Shown one piece after another: positions 53,134 to 63,600 of a stretch of 64,000 nt of DNA (position 1 is the stretch's first letter; each line of letters starts with the position of its first letter). This DNA is from CAZBXE01 sp964496125 (GTDB lineage: Bacteria; Chlamydiota; Chlamydiia; Chlamydiales; CAZBXE01). A model generated the notes under the pieces. It was given only the letters and a program-made list of their open reading frames with translations, was not told the origin of the DNA and did no database searches. The position numbers and the translations under genes are program-made. The stretch covers positions 13,625 through 77,624 of the forward strand of contig CAZBXE010000009.1 of assembly GCA_964496125.1 (NCBI GenBank), read 5' to 3'.

Positions 53134-55195
53134 CCCTCGACAACCAGAAGATGGAGGATTGAGGGTCTTTTATATCAGCTCCCGGGATGAGATCTTGCCG
53201 GTCTGCCGGGATAAACACATTCTGCACATACTCACGATACAAAAGAGCTGCCTTCGGGGCATAGAGGAATGTGTAGGGGGCCTCTTCATGTATGATCTGA
53301 TCAAATTGCCGGTAGAGAGACTTTCTCTTTTCGGGATCGTACTCATACTGCAAAGTCTCCATGATCTTGTCAGCCTCTTTATTCGCAAAGCTAATAGCAT
53401 TGGAAGATCCCTTTACAGCGGCATAGGAAGAATGCCACAGCTGCCTTGGATCCTCGGGAGGCGTTCCAAGAGACCATGCGAGATAAAGAGCGTCAAAACT
53501 TTTATCATCAAATACCTGTGATAGATCTGCTAAATCTATCCCTTTGAGCTGGCAATCGACACCAATACTCTTTAACGAAGTAGAAACATACTCGCAGATG
53601 GCCTTGCTGGTTGGATTTTTCACATAATACGTAAGATCAAACCGGAAAGAGACTAGTTTTCCATCGATTGTCTTGTCGAGGATCCCATCCCCCAGTTGAT
53701 CAAACCACCCCTCTTTCTCTAAGATGGATTTGGCTAGCTCTGGATTGAAAGGCCAAGGAGTGAGACTGCCGGAAGTTGTAATGAGAGAACGAAGCGAAGG
53801 ACCCGTAAGCTCTACCCCCATCCCATGGAGGATCTGATCAATGATTCTCTTCCGATCAATCGCCATCGTCATAGCTACCCTTTCTTTTTTATCCCTGAAG
53901 AAGGGTCTCTTCTCATTCCAGCCGAGGTAGGCAAAACTATTGTCTTGGTAGTCTAAGCGTCTAATGGCAAGGTGTTCTTTCTCTTGTTTTGCATAGAGAG
54001 AGGAGGCTAGAAAATCTTGCAATTCCATGAGCTGATCCGCCCGGATCAAGTACGTGTCAATTTTGCCTGATTTAAAATCTTGCCACATAGAGCTTACGCT
54101 CTCGCGAAAGGTGATGCTCAGCCCATCAACGAGGGCGGCATAGGGCTCATAAAAATCGGGATTTCGTTTAAACCAGATCCTTGAGTCACTCATCCCCTCA
54201 AACACATAAGGACCGCAGCTTACAATCGTGTTTTTCGCCCAGTGCTCTGTAAAATTTTGCGCCCATACCGAGTTTGTGCGGTAGGTCATAGGATCTCTGT
54301 CATCTTCTACAATTTTGGTCCCATCGGCAAAATAGGCATAGACAAACTTAGGAAGAGGCCTTAAACCCCCTGTCAAGAGCTTTGAGGAATACTTAATCCT
54401 CATCTCTTCTTTCCCCTCTTCTGTCACAACTTTTTTTGCCTTCCAACGAACCACAAAAGTAAGATTATCCAAGACTTCAATTTCCTCGACATCGCTATAG
54501 TAGTTGCGGGAGGAGACAGCGCCAGCAAGCTCTACTGAGGGGTTCATCATCGCATCGAAGTAAAACTTATAATCCCACGCTGTCACAGGCTGTTTCTGCA
54601 AGAACATGGGGGCAAGCTCTATTGACGAAGGAAGACTTTCTTTCTTCAAAGGTTGCCAATACACCCCATCGCGCAGAAATACCCAATACTCGGGGACCCC
54701 ATTTCTCTTTCGCTCCTCTACTTTTATTGCCATGCTCGGAGCAAACGTCTCATATTTTCCAAACTGCAAGGAGGCAACAGATACAGTGCATTGCGAGATC
54801 CACGCGGATACTTGCGCCCACTGGCTAAAAGGATGAAGGTTATTGGGCCTACCAATTGTGCTCGATCGAAGAGTGCCCCTCGGACGAAATCCCTCTCCCA
54901 AAAGCTTCGGGAGCGTCACTGTATAAAATCGGTCTTCTTGCAATAAATTGGGCAAGTTCTTGTCCATCAAAGGGTAAGGATTCACTTTCGGTTCCAGCTC
55001 CTTTGAAACCGCTCTCTCAAACCCAGATCGTTTTAAGGCTTCAAGCGACTCCCGAAGCAAGACAAATTCGTTCTTCACCTCGCGAAGCGACTGCTCCTGT
55101 TGATTAGAAGACCAATAAAGCATGCCCATAAAAAGAACGAGCCCTAAAGAAAACAAAAACCTAAGAATTGTAAAAGCAAAAGACTCTCGTCGCAT
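53126..55195 (-). CDS. oppA: Oligopeptide-binding protein OppA (SBP family 5)
   Basis: A 689-residue solute-binding protein from the chosen ATG. An uncleaved-looking signal anchor (about 9-28: TILRFLFSLGLVLFMGMLY) precedes a family-5 extracellular domain that is longer than the usual 540 or so residues. Recognisable parts include TAWDYKFYFDAMMNP, the peptide-site-like NDYSFAYLGWN-type segment (here DNSFAYLGWNEKRPFF), RVAMTMAIDRKRII and EEAPYTFLYAPK. It captures peptides in the periplasm for OppBC. The ATG at 55195 is preferred to a TTG at 55246, which would overlap the upstream gene and put non-signal residues first. Confidence 0.87.
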   Translation of the reverse strand: MRRESFAFTILRFLFSLGLVLFMGMLYWSSNQQEQSLREVKNEFVLLRESLEALKRSGFERAVSKELEPKVNPYPLMDKNLPNLLQEDRFYTVTLPKLLGEGFRPRGTLRSSTIGRPNNLHPFSQWAQVSAWISQCTVSVASLQFGKYETFAPSMAIKVEERKRNGVPEYWVFLRDGVYWQPLKKESLPSSIELAPMFLQKQPVTAWDYKFYFDAMMNPSVELAGAVSSRNYYSDVEEIEVLDNLTFVVRWKAKKVVTEEGKEEMRIKYSSKLLTGGLRPLPKFVYAYFADGTKIVEDDRDPMTYRTNSVWAQNFTEHWAKNTIVSCGPYVFEGMSDSRIWFKRNPDFYEPYAALVDGLSITFRESVSSMWQDFKSGKIDTYLIRADQLMELQDFLASSLYAKQEKEHLAIRRLDYQDNSFAYLGWNEKRPFFRDKKERVAMTMAIDRKRIIDQILHGMGVELTGPSLRSLITTSGSLTPWPFNPELAKSILEKEGWFDQLGDGILDKTIDGKLVSFRFDLTYYVKNPTSKAICEYVSTSLKSIGVDCQLKGIDLADLSQVFDDKSFDALYLAWSLGTPPEDPRQLWHSSYAAVKGSSNAISFANKEADKIMETLQYEYDPEKRKSLYRQFDQIIHEEAPYTFLYAPKAALLYREYVQNVFIPADRQDLIPGADIKDPQSSIFWLSRDD

Positions 55196-55232
55196 GGTTA
55201 GAAAAATATCTGATCTTTGTAAATTTGGCGAG

Positions 55233-55904
55233 CTAAAAGAGAACAAGGTGACAGGTCTCAGAAAGAGTCAGGTGTCGCACCACACCAAGATCTGCAAGCC
55301 CCCTCAAGCACGAAAGGAGCCCTACAGTCACCGCTGACCCTCCCAGAACAAATCGTTCCATTTTTTTAATCTTGGGTAAGTAGGGGCGGGCAAGCATCGC
55401 TAAGAAAAGTGAAGGGGTCGTAAAAAGGGCAAAAGCCAGCCCGTTGAAAAGACCAACCTCGACACTGCCTTCCAAAGCGCAGGAAGAAAAAACAAGAAGC
55501 GTTTGACCACATGGAAGAGCCACGGTTAAAAAGCCAAAAAGAAAAAGAGGAAGCCTTGCATTTTGAAGCATGAGAAGAGAGATGCGTGCCTCAAGGCGGG
55601 AAAGGAACTTGCTTTTTTTTAGCCACCTTTCTCCAGAAAGAAGGTTTGCCCCCATGAAAAAGAAAAGCCCTCCAAACAAAAAGCAGGAGAGGGATGAAAT
55701 GTGTACCTTTTCAAAGGCGAGGTTCAGAACACATCCTGCAAATCCAGCAAATCCGCCCGCTAAAGCAAAGGAGAGGATTCTTCCACCAAAATAATAGTAG
55801 CGAAATGGATTTTGTCCAATCATCAAAACAAGTGGGCCACACATTCCCAAACAATGTAGATTCCCTAAAATATACACAGGCAAAAGGAGATAAAAAAGGG
55901 TCAT
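55233..55904 (-). CDS. UreH/DsbD-like (SafE-type) membrane protein
   Basis: A 223-residue integral membrane protein with about six helices and the motif GNLHCLGMCGPLVL near the N-terminus. This is the paired-cysteine signature of the DsbD_2/UreH-like family, often annotated sulfite exporter or cbb3-oxidase-associated protein. A second cysteine motif (ALPCGQTLLVFSSCAL) lies in the second half, making two half-domains. Members move reducing equivalents or metals across the membrane; the role here is open. Its ATG overlaps the stop of the small membrane protein gene by four bases. Confidence 0.75.
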   Translation of the reverse strand: MTLFYLLLPVYILGNLHCLGMCGPLVLMIGQNPFRYYYFGGRILSFALAGGFAGFAGCVLNLAFEKVHISSLSCFLFGGLFFFMGANLLSGERWLKKSKFLSRLEARISLLMLQNARLPLFLFGFLTVALPCGQTLLVFSSCALEGSVEVGLFNGLAFALFTTPSLFLAMLARPYLPKIKKMERFVLGGSAVTVGLLSCLRGLADLGVVRHLTLSETCHLVLF

Positions 55905-56059
55905 CGCATCTTTTCCAATTGAGCAGCATCGATTCTGGTGACACCTGAACTCTTATTCGTTGTTGCCATCACACAAGCTAAAACCAAGACACTCATAAAG
56001 AGGATAAAAATGGCCCCAAGAACAACTACAAAGCGATTTTTCCTTTGCATGTCCCCCAT
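55901..56059 (-). CDS. Small single-helix membrane protein, 52 aa
   Basis: The frame MGDMQRKNRFVVVLGAIFIL continues to the end of a single transmembrane helix (about residues 10-32), followed by a 20-residue polar tail ending LEKMR. The stop overlaps the ATG of the UreH-like gene (ATGA), the strongest sign that it is real. A start at the second Met (56050) is possible. Small one-helix proteins accompany UreH-like proteins in cytochrome cbb3 maturation loci, but no such genes are seen here and the link is a guess. Confidence 0.6.
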   Translation of the reverse strand: MGDMQRKNRFVVVLGAIFILFMSVLVLACVMATTNKSSGVTRIDAAQLEKMR

Positions 56060-56168
56060 TATAGAGAACCTTCAAAAATGGGTCCATCCTTTTCCCAAAC
56101 TTAAGGAACTTTACAATAAAAAAAACATCTAGTATGTGACAAACTACCCGACATAAGAGAGGTTCTTC

Positions 56169-58739
56169 ATGCCCCTATTAACAGGCGCCGAGTTGCAACA
56201 GGCCGCCCAAAAACTTGCCCTAAAAACCAAACACTACCTCATCACCCATATGGGGCATGTCCTTGGAGAGGCAGATGATTATGAATTCTATCGCGCTCTT
56301 TCTCACGCTCTTCGAGAAGAGATCATGATCAACTGGGCAGCTGCCTATAAGACCTTCTATGCTCAAAACAGACGCAAAGTGTACTACCTTTCCATGGAAT
56401 ACTTGCCTGGACGGTTCATGCGCAATAATATCGATAATATCTGCTCCACTGACATTGTCAAAGCCGCTCTTCGGGAAATGGGGAGAAGCTATACCGGCAT
56501 ACTCGAAAAAGAATCAGATGCTGGTCTTGGCAATGGAGGACTTGGGCGCCTTGCTTCCTGTTTTCTAGACTCGCTTGCCACACAGCACTACCCTGCCCAA
56601 GCCTACGGCCTTCGTTATCAATATGGTATATTCGAGCAGCAGATCTGGGATGGGATGCAGATCGAAGCTCCTGACTGCTGGCTTCTTCATGAGTATCCTT
56701 GGGAATTTAGACGCGACCTGCGCAAAATTGAAGTGCAGTTTGGCGGCCGTATGGAGAGAATGGAAGCTGCTAGCAATGAAGAAGTCTATAGCATCAGAGA
56801 TCATGATGAAGTGTGGGCTCTTCCCTACGACTACCCCATCATTGGGTATAGTAATAAGGATGACTTCGGTGTGTCTACCCTACGTCTCTGGACAACAAAA
56901 GAGTCTCCGAGAAACTTCCACTTGCAGAAGTTCAATGCTGGCTTTTTAGGACAGGCTGCAGAAAACACAGCCCTAACCGACGTTCTCTACCCCAATGATA
57001 TGAATGACACCGGGCGAAGAATCCGTTTAAAACAAGAGTTTCTTCTTGTATCTGCGTCTTTACAAGACATTTTACGTCACTACCTGACCTCCCACGAAAA
57101 CTTGCAAGAGATCTCCGAGAAAGTGAGAATACAGATCAACGACACACACCCCTCGCTTGTAATTGCAGAGCTTACCCGCCTCTTGCTTCCCCACATGTCC
57201 TGGAAAAAGGCAAAAGCCATCACAGAAACTTGTGTAAGCTACACAAACCACACCATCTTAAGTGAAGCCTTAGAGCAATGGGACTGCAGCTTGTTTAGCT
57301 ATCTTCTTCCAAGACAATACAAAATCATCGAAAGGTTCAATCAGGACTTTTGCGATACAGTGCGCGTCTTCTACCCAGGCGATGAGGAAAAAGTCCGAAG
57401 AATGTCTATCATTGAAAATGGGAATGTGCGGATGGCCCATCTTGCCGTCGTTGGTTCCCATAAGATCAATGGTGTAGCGGCCCTCCACTCTAAGATATTA
57501 AGAGAGAGCATCTTTAAAGATTTTGCCGAAATGTATCCCGACAAATTTATCAACATCACAAACGGCGTAACCCAAAGAAGATGGCTTCTAAACTCTAATC
57601 CCGAGCTTGCCAATCTCATTACAAGTCGGATTGGAGATGCCTGGATTACAAACTTCTCCACAATTCGCAGGCTCGAAAAATACGCTACTGACCATACAAC
57701 ACAGCAGGAATTTTTACAGATCAAGAGAAGATGTAAAGAACGCTTTGCCGAGTTTTTAAAAACTGACACTCACCCGAGGGACAAGGAAGGAAGAAAGATC
57801 GAGATGGGCCATGAGGTCAACCTCGACTCCCTCTTTGATGTGCAAGTCAAACGCTTTCATGAGTACAAAAGACAGCTTATGAATGCCTTGCATATCGTCA
57901 TGCTCTACCAAGAGATGCTTGAAAATCCAAGAAACGACAGAATACCGCGCACCTTTATTTTTTCTGGGAAAGCGGCGGCCGGCTACGAAGCTGCCAAAAA
58001 TACGATCCTTTTCATCAACTGCCTGGCAAGAAAGATCAACTACGACCCCAAAACAGGGGGCAAGCTCAAGATTTTTTTTATAGAAAATTACAACGTTTCT
58101 CGAGCAGAAGTGATCATCCCCGCAGCCGATCTCTCCGAGCAAATCTCCACGGCAGGAATGGAAGCCTCTGGTACAGGAGTCATGAAGCTTTCCATGAATG
58201 GGGCTCTTACCATAGGAACCGACGACGGCGCCAATATCGAAATTAAGGAGAGTGTATCGGAGGATTATTGGCCCTTTACCTTCGGCGCTTCTTCTGAACA
58301 GATTGCTGTCTTAAAGGAAAACAAGTCGTACCGCTCTGTAAACATCCTTGCTGACAATCCTAAAATCCGAAAAGCCGTTGAGACGCTACGCGACAGAACG
58401 TTTGCACAAAACGATGCCGAAAATGATGCCTTCTGCAAGCTCTACTACCAACTGACAGAACTGCATTACGAAAAGCTCGCCGACCAGTTCTATGTTCTCT
58501 ATGACCTACAAAACTACTACGAGACCCAGAAAAAGGTGGAAGAGCTCTATAAAAAACCAAACGAGTGGGCAGAGTATGCTCTGCACAATATTGCAGGGAT
58601 GGGCCCATTCTCAACCGATACGACTATCCAAAACTATGCTGAAAAGGCGTGGGACATAGCCCCTTGCCCGATTGATAAGACGCTACTCATGAAGATTCGT
58701 TTCGCCTACAGCGAAATCGACCAATGCCGCATCTACTAG
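56169..58739 (+). CDS. glgP: Glycogen phosphorylase
   Basis: An 856-residue GT35 enzyme that releases glucose-1-phosphate from glycogen. Motifs: YLSMEYLPGR, ESDAGLGNGGLGRLA, QINDTHPS, NGVTQRRWL, VQVKRFHEYKRQL, and the PLP site EASGTGVMKLSMNGALTIGT with Lys673. The family usually has Asn before Met-Lys (GTGNMK); here it is Val, and GTMDGAN reads GTDDGAN. The remaining active-site motifs look normal, so activity is likely. Chlamydiae store glycogen. A GAGAGG sequence is near the start. The end overlaps the convergent binding-protein gene by four bases. Confidence 0.95.
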   Translation: MPLLTGAELQQAAQKLALKTKHYLITHMGHVLGEADDYEFYRALSHALREEIMINWAAAYKTFYAQNRRKVYYLSMEYLPGRFMRNNIDNICSTDIVKAALREMGRSYTGILEKESDAGLGNGGLGRLASCFLDSLATQHYPAQAYGLRYQYGIFEQQIWDGMQIEAPDCWLLHEYPWEFRRDLRKIEVQFGGRMERMEAASNEEVYSIRDHDEVWALPYDYPIIGYSNKDDFGVSTLRLWTTKESPRNFHLQKFNAGFLGQAAENTALTDVLYPNDMNDTGRRIRLKQEFLLVSASLQDILRHYLTSHENLQEISEKVRIQINDTHPSLVIAELTRLLLPHMSWKKAKAITETCVSYTNHTILSEALEQWDCSLFSYLLPRQYKIIERFNQDFCDTVRVFYPGDEEKVRRMSIIENGNVRMAHLAVVGSHKINGVAALHSKILRESIFKDFAEMYPDKFINITNGVTQRRWLLNSNPELANLITSRIGDAWITNFSTIRRLEKYATDHTTQQEFLQIKRRCKERFAEFLKTDTHPRDKEGRKIEMGHEVNLDSLFDVQVKRFHEYKRQLMNALHIVMLYQEMLENPRNDRIPRTFIFSGKAAAGYEAAKNTILFINCLARKINYDPKTGGKLKIFFIENYNVSRAEVIIPAADLSEQISTAGMEASGTGVMKLSMNGALTIGTDDGANIEIKESVSEDYWPFTFGASSEQIAVLKENKSYRSVNILADNPKIRKAVETLRDRTFAQNDAENDAFCKLYYQLTELHYEKLADQFYVLYDLQNYYETQKKVEELYKKPNEWAEYALHNIAGMGPFSTDTTIQNYAEKAWDIAPCPIDKTLLMKIRFAYSEIDQCRIY

Positions 58740-59524
58740 AGGACACTCTGATTTTGACCTGCACGAAAAAGGCTCCACTTCTGAATCAGTTCGTCGTAAC
58801 GACCATCCTCTTTCATCTTCTTCACATCTCGGTTGAAATCATCCATAAAGGATTCCATACCACGCCCCTTTAAGGCTACAAGACGTAGCCCTTCATTTGT
58901 CATAGGAGCTGTGACAACATGTAGCATCCCCTTGTAAAAAGTACGCGTGTAGACGTAGGCAGGAACAGCGTCCAAGATCACCCCGTCAAACTTATTATTT
59001 TGAAGACTCTCAAGTGCTTCTAAAGGATTGTCGTAGGGAACAAGTACCATCGATGGGTAATTCTTTATCTCATAGGAAAGAGAAGAACCTCTACGGACTC
59101 CCACAATTTTCCCCGCCATATGATGTAGCCCCTTCTCTGTTGAGTCTTCGCGTACAATCAGAACAGGCCCGGTTAACATGTAGGGTTCAGAAATCAGATA
59201 CTGACGCGCCTCCTCAGCAGGGGGAAGCTCGGCCGTCAAAATCCCATCTGCATTGCCTATCTCGAGCGCACGGAACTGCAAATTCGCAGGAATCGTTATA
59301 ACAATGACCTGCTTTTTCTCTTCCTGTCCTACGGCGTACACCAAATCGTCGGAAAAAGCAGAGACGTTTCTCTCATTCCCAAGAAAGTTTAAAGGATACC
59401 ACGTGGGATCCCTTGCAATATGGTAAAGTTTTTCCGTTCTACCCGGTCCGCCCCACCAAAAGAAGACAAAAAAAGGCAAAAGAACAAGTAAAAATGCCAC
59501 AAGGATCACAATAAACTTCTTCAT
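58736..59524 (-). CDS. Amino-acid-type solute-binding protein (SBP family 3)
   Basis: A 262-residue periplasmic-binding-protein-like protein with an N-terminal signal or anchor (MKKFIVILVAFLLVLLPFF). Typical family-3 elements include the opening PTWYPLNF, the hinge region MAGKIVGVRRGSSLSYEI, NPLEALESLQNNKFDGVILD and the late KMKEDGRYDELIQKW. It probably binds a polar amino acid, as chlamydial ArtJ binds arginine. The expected Arg of the carboxylate site was not identified with certainty. No permease or ATPase genes are adjacent. Confidence 0.82.
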   Translation of the reverse strand: MKKFIVILVAFLLVLLPFFVFFWWGGPGRTEKLYHIARDPTWYPLNFLGNERNVSAFSDDLVYAVGQEEKKQVIVITIPANLQFRALEIGNADGILTAELPPAEEARQYLISEPYMLTGPVLIVREDSTEKGLHHMAGKIVGVRRGSSLSYEIKNYPSMVLVPYDNPLEALESLQNNKFDGVILDAVPAYVYTRTFYKGMLHVVTAPMTNEGLRLVALKGRGMESFMDDFNRDVKKMKEDGRYDELIQKWSLFRAGQNQSVL

Positions 59525-59629
59525 ACCCTTACTTTACCCAAGCACGATTTAAAAAAAAGCATCAAACGCTCATCCCATATTTTACACTGGTAGTTAATTC
59601 TAAGGTTTCGTATCGTAGCCTAGGACGCT

Positions 59630-60679
59630 ATGCTAATGAAACCAACATATCTGCTTTTAGAGAATGGCCAGGTTTTTACGGGAGTCTCCCCCCCCAGCCA
59701 AAACCCCATTACATATGGCGAGGCCGTTTTCACAACCGGAATGACAGGCTACCCCGAATCGCTCACCGACCCATCGTACACCGGACAGATTTTAACGTTT
59801 ACCTATCCCTTAATTGGCAATTTTGGTGTTCCTGATAGCCGCCTCTGGGAGTCGAAAAAAATCCATGCTGCAGGAGTTGTCATCGGAGAGCTTTGCGAAA
59901 ACTATAGCCACTACGAAGCAAAATGGTCGTTTCTCGAGTGGCTTAAACAGCAAAATATCCCCCTCATTTGCGATGTGGATACAAGAGCCCTAACAAAGAC
60001 TCTGCGCACTCGAGGCACCATGAGTGCAATCCTTTCTACAAAGAAACTCAAAGACCCGGAATTCGTTGATCCAAACCAAGAAAATCTTGTGCAAAAAGCC
60101 TCTCCGACTAAGAGAACCCTTTATGAAAATGGGAAAAAGAAGGTTGTGATTGTCGACTGTGGCATGAAAGAAAACATCTTACGATCACTCCAAAAATACC
60201 CCATTTCGATTTTGCGCGTTCCTTTTGATGATGACTTTTCAAACGAAGAATTTGACGGCGTCTTGATCTCAAATGGCCCTGGTAACCCTGCTGAGTGCAA
60301 AGAGACCATCGCTATCCTGCGCAAGGTGTTTGCCAAAAAAAAACCCGTCTTTGGGATCTGCCTCGGGACACAGCTTATGGCTTTAGCAGCTGGTGGCTCT
60401 ACCTATAAGCTAATGTATGGGCATCGGGGGCACAACCAGCCTTGTATCGAACTTGAAACAAGAAAATGCTTTATCACAAGCCAAAACCATGGCTATGCGG
60501 TCTTAGAAGAGAGTCTGCCCGCAGATTGGAAGGTCTCCTTCCGCAACTTAAACGATCAATCGGTCGAAGGAATCATGCATAAAACGCTCCCTTTTTTCTC
60601 CGTGCAGTTCCACCCCGAGGCCTCCCCTGGACCCACCGATACCCTTTCCCTATTTGACAAATTTGTAAAATTGCTATGA
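59630..60679 (+). CDS. carA: Carbamoyl-phosphate synthase small (glutaminase) subunit
   Basis: A 349-residue class I glutamine amidotransferase that supplies ammonia to CarB. The N-terminal CPSase domain (YLLLENGQVFTG, TGMTGYPESLTDPSYTGQI) is followed by the GATase domain with the nucleophile in GICLGTQLMALA and the catalytic His in VQFHPEASPGP. The length is slightly short (E. coli 382) with no motif missing. ATG 59630 or 59636 may be used. The stop overlaps the carB ATG by four bases. Confidence 0.95.
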   Translation: MLMKPTYLLLENGQVFTGVSPPSQNPITYGEAVFTTGMTGYPESLTDPSYTGQILTFTYPLIGNFGVPDSRLWESKKIHAAGVVIGELCENYSHYEAKWSFLEWLKQQNIPLICDVDTRALTKTLRTRGTMSAILSTKKLKDPEFVDPNQENLVQKASPTKRTLYENGKKKVVIVDCGMKENILRSLQKYPISILRVPFDDDFSNEEFDGVLISNGPGNPAECKETIAILRKVFAKKKPVFGICLGTQLMALAAGGSTYKLMYGHRGHNQPCIELETRKCFITSQNHGYAVLEESLPADWKVSFRNLNDQSVEGIMHKTLPFFSVQFHPEASPGPTDTLSLFDKFVKLL

Positions 60680-63600
60680 CAAAAAAAAATCCTTACGAAA
60701 AAGTCATCATTTTAGGATCTGGCGGCCTTCGCATCGGGCAGGCCGGTGAATTTGACTACTCAGGCTCACAAGCGATCAAAGCGCTAAAAGAAGAGGGTAT
60801 TTTTACAATACTTGTCAATCCGAACATCGCGACTGTGCAAACAGATCCTGGGATGGCAGACCGCGTTTACTTGCAACCTCTTAACCTGGCTACTGTCACA
60901 CGGATTATCGAAAAAGAAAGACCTGATGGGATTTTGCTAAGTGTCGGTGGGCAGTCCGCTCTGAACCTAGGACTGCTGTTGCACGATAAGGGAGTGCTGA
61001 AACAGTATGGCGTTGCTGTTCTAGGTACTTCTGTGCACACCATTAAAATTACAGAAGACCGCCAGCTATTTAAAGATGAGCTCCATAAAATCCAGGTCAA
61101 AACCCCAAAAAGCCACGCGGTCGAGTCAGTAGATGCCGCATTGCAGGCAGCTCAAGATATCGGCTACCCTCTCATGATGCGTTCTGGGTACTCTCTTGGA
61201 GGTCTCGGCTCTGGAAAAATTGCAAATGAACCGGAACTTCGAAAAAAGGTAAAAGAAGCTCTCTCAGGATCGCCACAAGTGCTTATTGAAGAGTATCTTG
61301 AAGGTTGGAAAGAGATTGAATATGAAATTGTCCGCGATAAAGATGACAATTGTATTGCTGTTTGCAACATGGAAAATTTTGACCCCATGGGCATTCACAC
61401 AGGTGAGAGCATTGTCGTTGCCCCTTCACAGACACTCTCCAACGAGCAGTACCATCTCCTCAGGGAAGTAGCCCTTAAAACAGTGCGTCATATGGGAGTT
61501 GTGGGGGAGTGCAATATCCAGTATGCCCTCGATTCAAAGAGCTCAGACTACAGAGTCATTGAAATGAATGCGCGCCTTTCAAGATCAAGCGCTCTTGCTT
61601 CGAAAGCCACAGGCTATCCTCTAGCCTTTGTTTCTACAAAGCTTGCGATTGGAAAAAGACTCGATGAGATTACCAACAACGTAACAAAAAAAACCACAGC
61701 CTTTTTTGAGCCAGCTCTTGACTACCTTGTTGTGAAAATCCCTCGTTGGGATACACACAAATTGCGTTCTGCGGAAAGAACGATTGGGTCAGAAATGAAG
61801 AGCGTGGGCGAAATCATGGCAATCGGAAGATCATTCCCAGAGGCGCTCCAGAAGGGAATACGAATGCTTGGTATAGGAGCCAAGGGTTTTACAGACTACC
61901 CTCATGAAATAGCACAACCGCAAAAGGAGGTAGAAAAAGCAACAGATAGGCGTCTTTTTGCTCTCTACCATTTCTTTAAAACAGGCGGGACTGTCGCAAA
62001 AGCAGCTGCCCTCTCGAAGATAGACCCTTGGTTTTTGCATCACCTACACGACATCACGACATTTGAAACAGAGCTAGAGCAAAAGACCTTGACTAAAGAA
62101 AGCCTCCTCAAGGCTAAAAAAATGGGGTTTGCCGATGCTGTCATCGCAAGGCTTCAGGGAACAACGGAACAAAAAATCCGCGCGGATAGAATACGCAAGA
62201 AAATCAAGCCTGTCATCAAACAGATTGATACCCTTGCAGGAGAGTTTGCAGCTTCCACAAACTATCTTTATGTGACCTATAATGGCAAGCAAGACGATAT
62301 CGCTCCGTCAAAGAAGAAGCCTATCATCGTTCTAGGCTCCGGTCCTTACTGCATTGGAAGCTCTGTAGAATTTGACTGGTGTGCTGTAAATACAGCCAAA
62401 CAACTCAAAGAGCAAGGCCTTGCGACCTGTATTATCAACTCAAACCCGGAAACAGTGTCCACCGACTTTGATGAGTCAGATCGCCTCTATTTTGAAGAGC
62501 TAACCCTTGAGCGAGTGCTTGATATTGTCGACTTTGAAAAGCCAAGGGGCGTCGTTGTTTCTGTCGGAGGCCAGATTGCCAATAACTTAAGTCTGCCTCT
62601 GCATAAAAGCGGCGTGCCTCTTCTCGGGACCCCAGCCGAATCAATTGATACAGCAGAAGATCGGAAAAAATTTTCCTCTCTTCTTGGTGAGCTACAAATC
62701 GATCAACCGATTTGGGAAGAAGTCACTACATTTGAGAAAGCAAAACTCTTTGCTAAGCGCGTGGGTTACCCTCTTCTTGTCCGTCCCTCCTACGTCCTCT
62801 CTGGCTCTGCCATGAACGTGGTTATGGATGAGCAAGAGCTCAAAAGATACCTGAAAGAAGCCACCATCTTATCCCCTGACCATCCCGTTGTTATCTCTCA
62901 ATTCATCACGAATGCAAAAGAGCTTGAAATTGATGGTGTAGCAGACCAAGGGAAAATTGTTATCCAAGCGATTTCAGAGCACGTAGAAAACGCAGGAGTA
63001 CACTCAGGAGATGCGACTATTGTCTTACCCCCACAGAGGCTCTACTTAGAAACGATCCGCAGAACGAAAGAAATCAGCAAGCAAATTGCAAAAGCGCTTT
63101 CAATTACAGGCCCGTTCAACATCCAATTTATCGCTGTCGAAAATGAAATTAAGGTGATCGAGTGCAACCTACGAGCCTCCCGATCTTTCCCCTTTGTCTC
63201 CAAGGTGACAAACCACAACTTCATTGAAATCGCAACTGACGTGATGCTCCATCGCTACAAGAAGCAGCCAACAGAGACGCTAGAGCTAGATTATGTAGGA
63301 GTGAAAACTCCCCAATTCTCCTATAGCCGCCTCAAAGGTGCAAACCCTGTTGCGCATGTAGAGATGGCCTCGACGGGAGAAGTGGCATGCATTGGAGAAA
63401 AGCTTCTAGACGCATTTTATGCCTCATGGCTATCAACAGAGCAAAGTGTCAATGGGAAGAGGATCCTTGTAAGCATCGGTGGAGATCATAAACTGAAATT
63501 CCTCCCCTATCTTAGAAAACTTGAGGAGAAGGGATGGGAGATCTGCTCTACTGAGGGTACACATGATTTCTTGACAAGGCATGGCGTAAGCTCTCGCTTC

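Noticed and set aside
55196..55246. TTG start for oppA
   Set aside because: It would overlap the end of the UreH-like gene and bury the signal anchor behind 17 polar residues.
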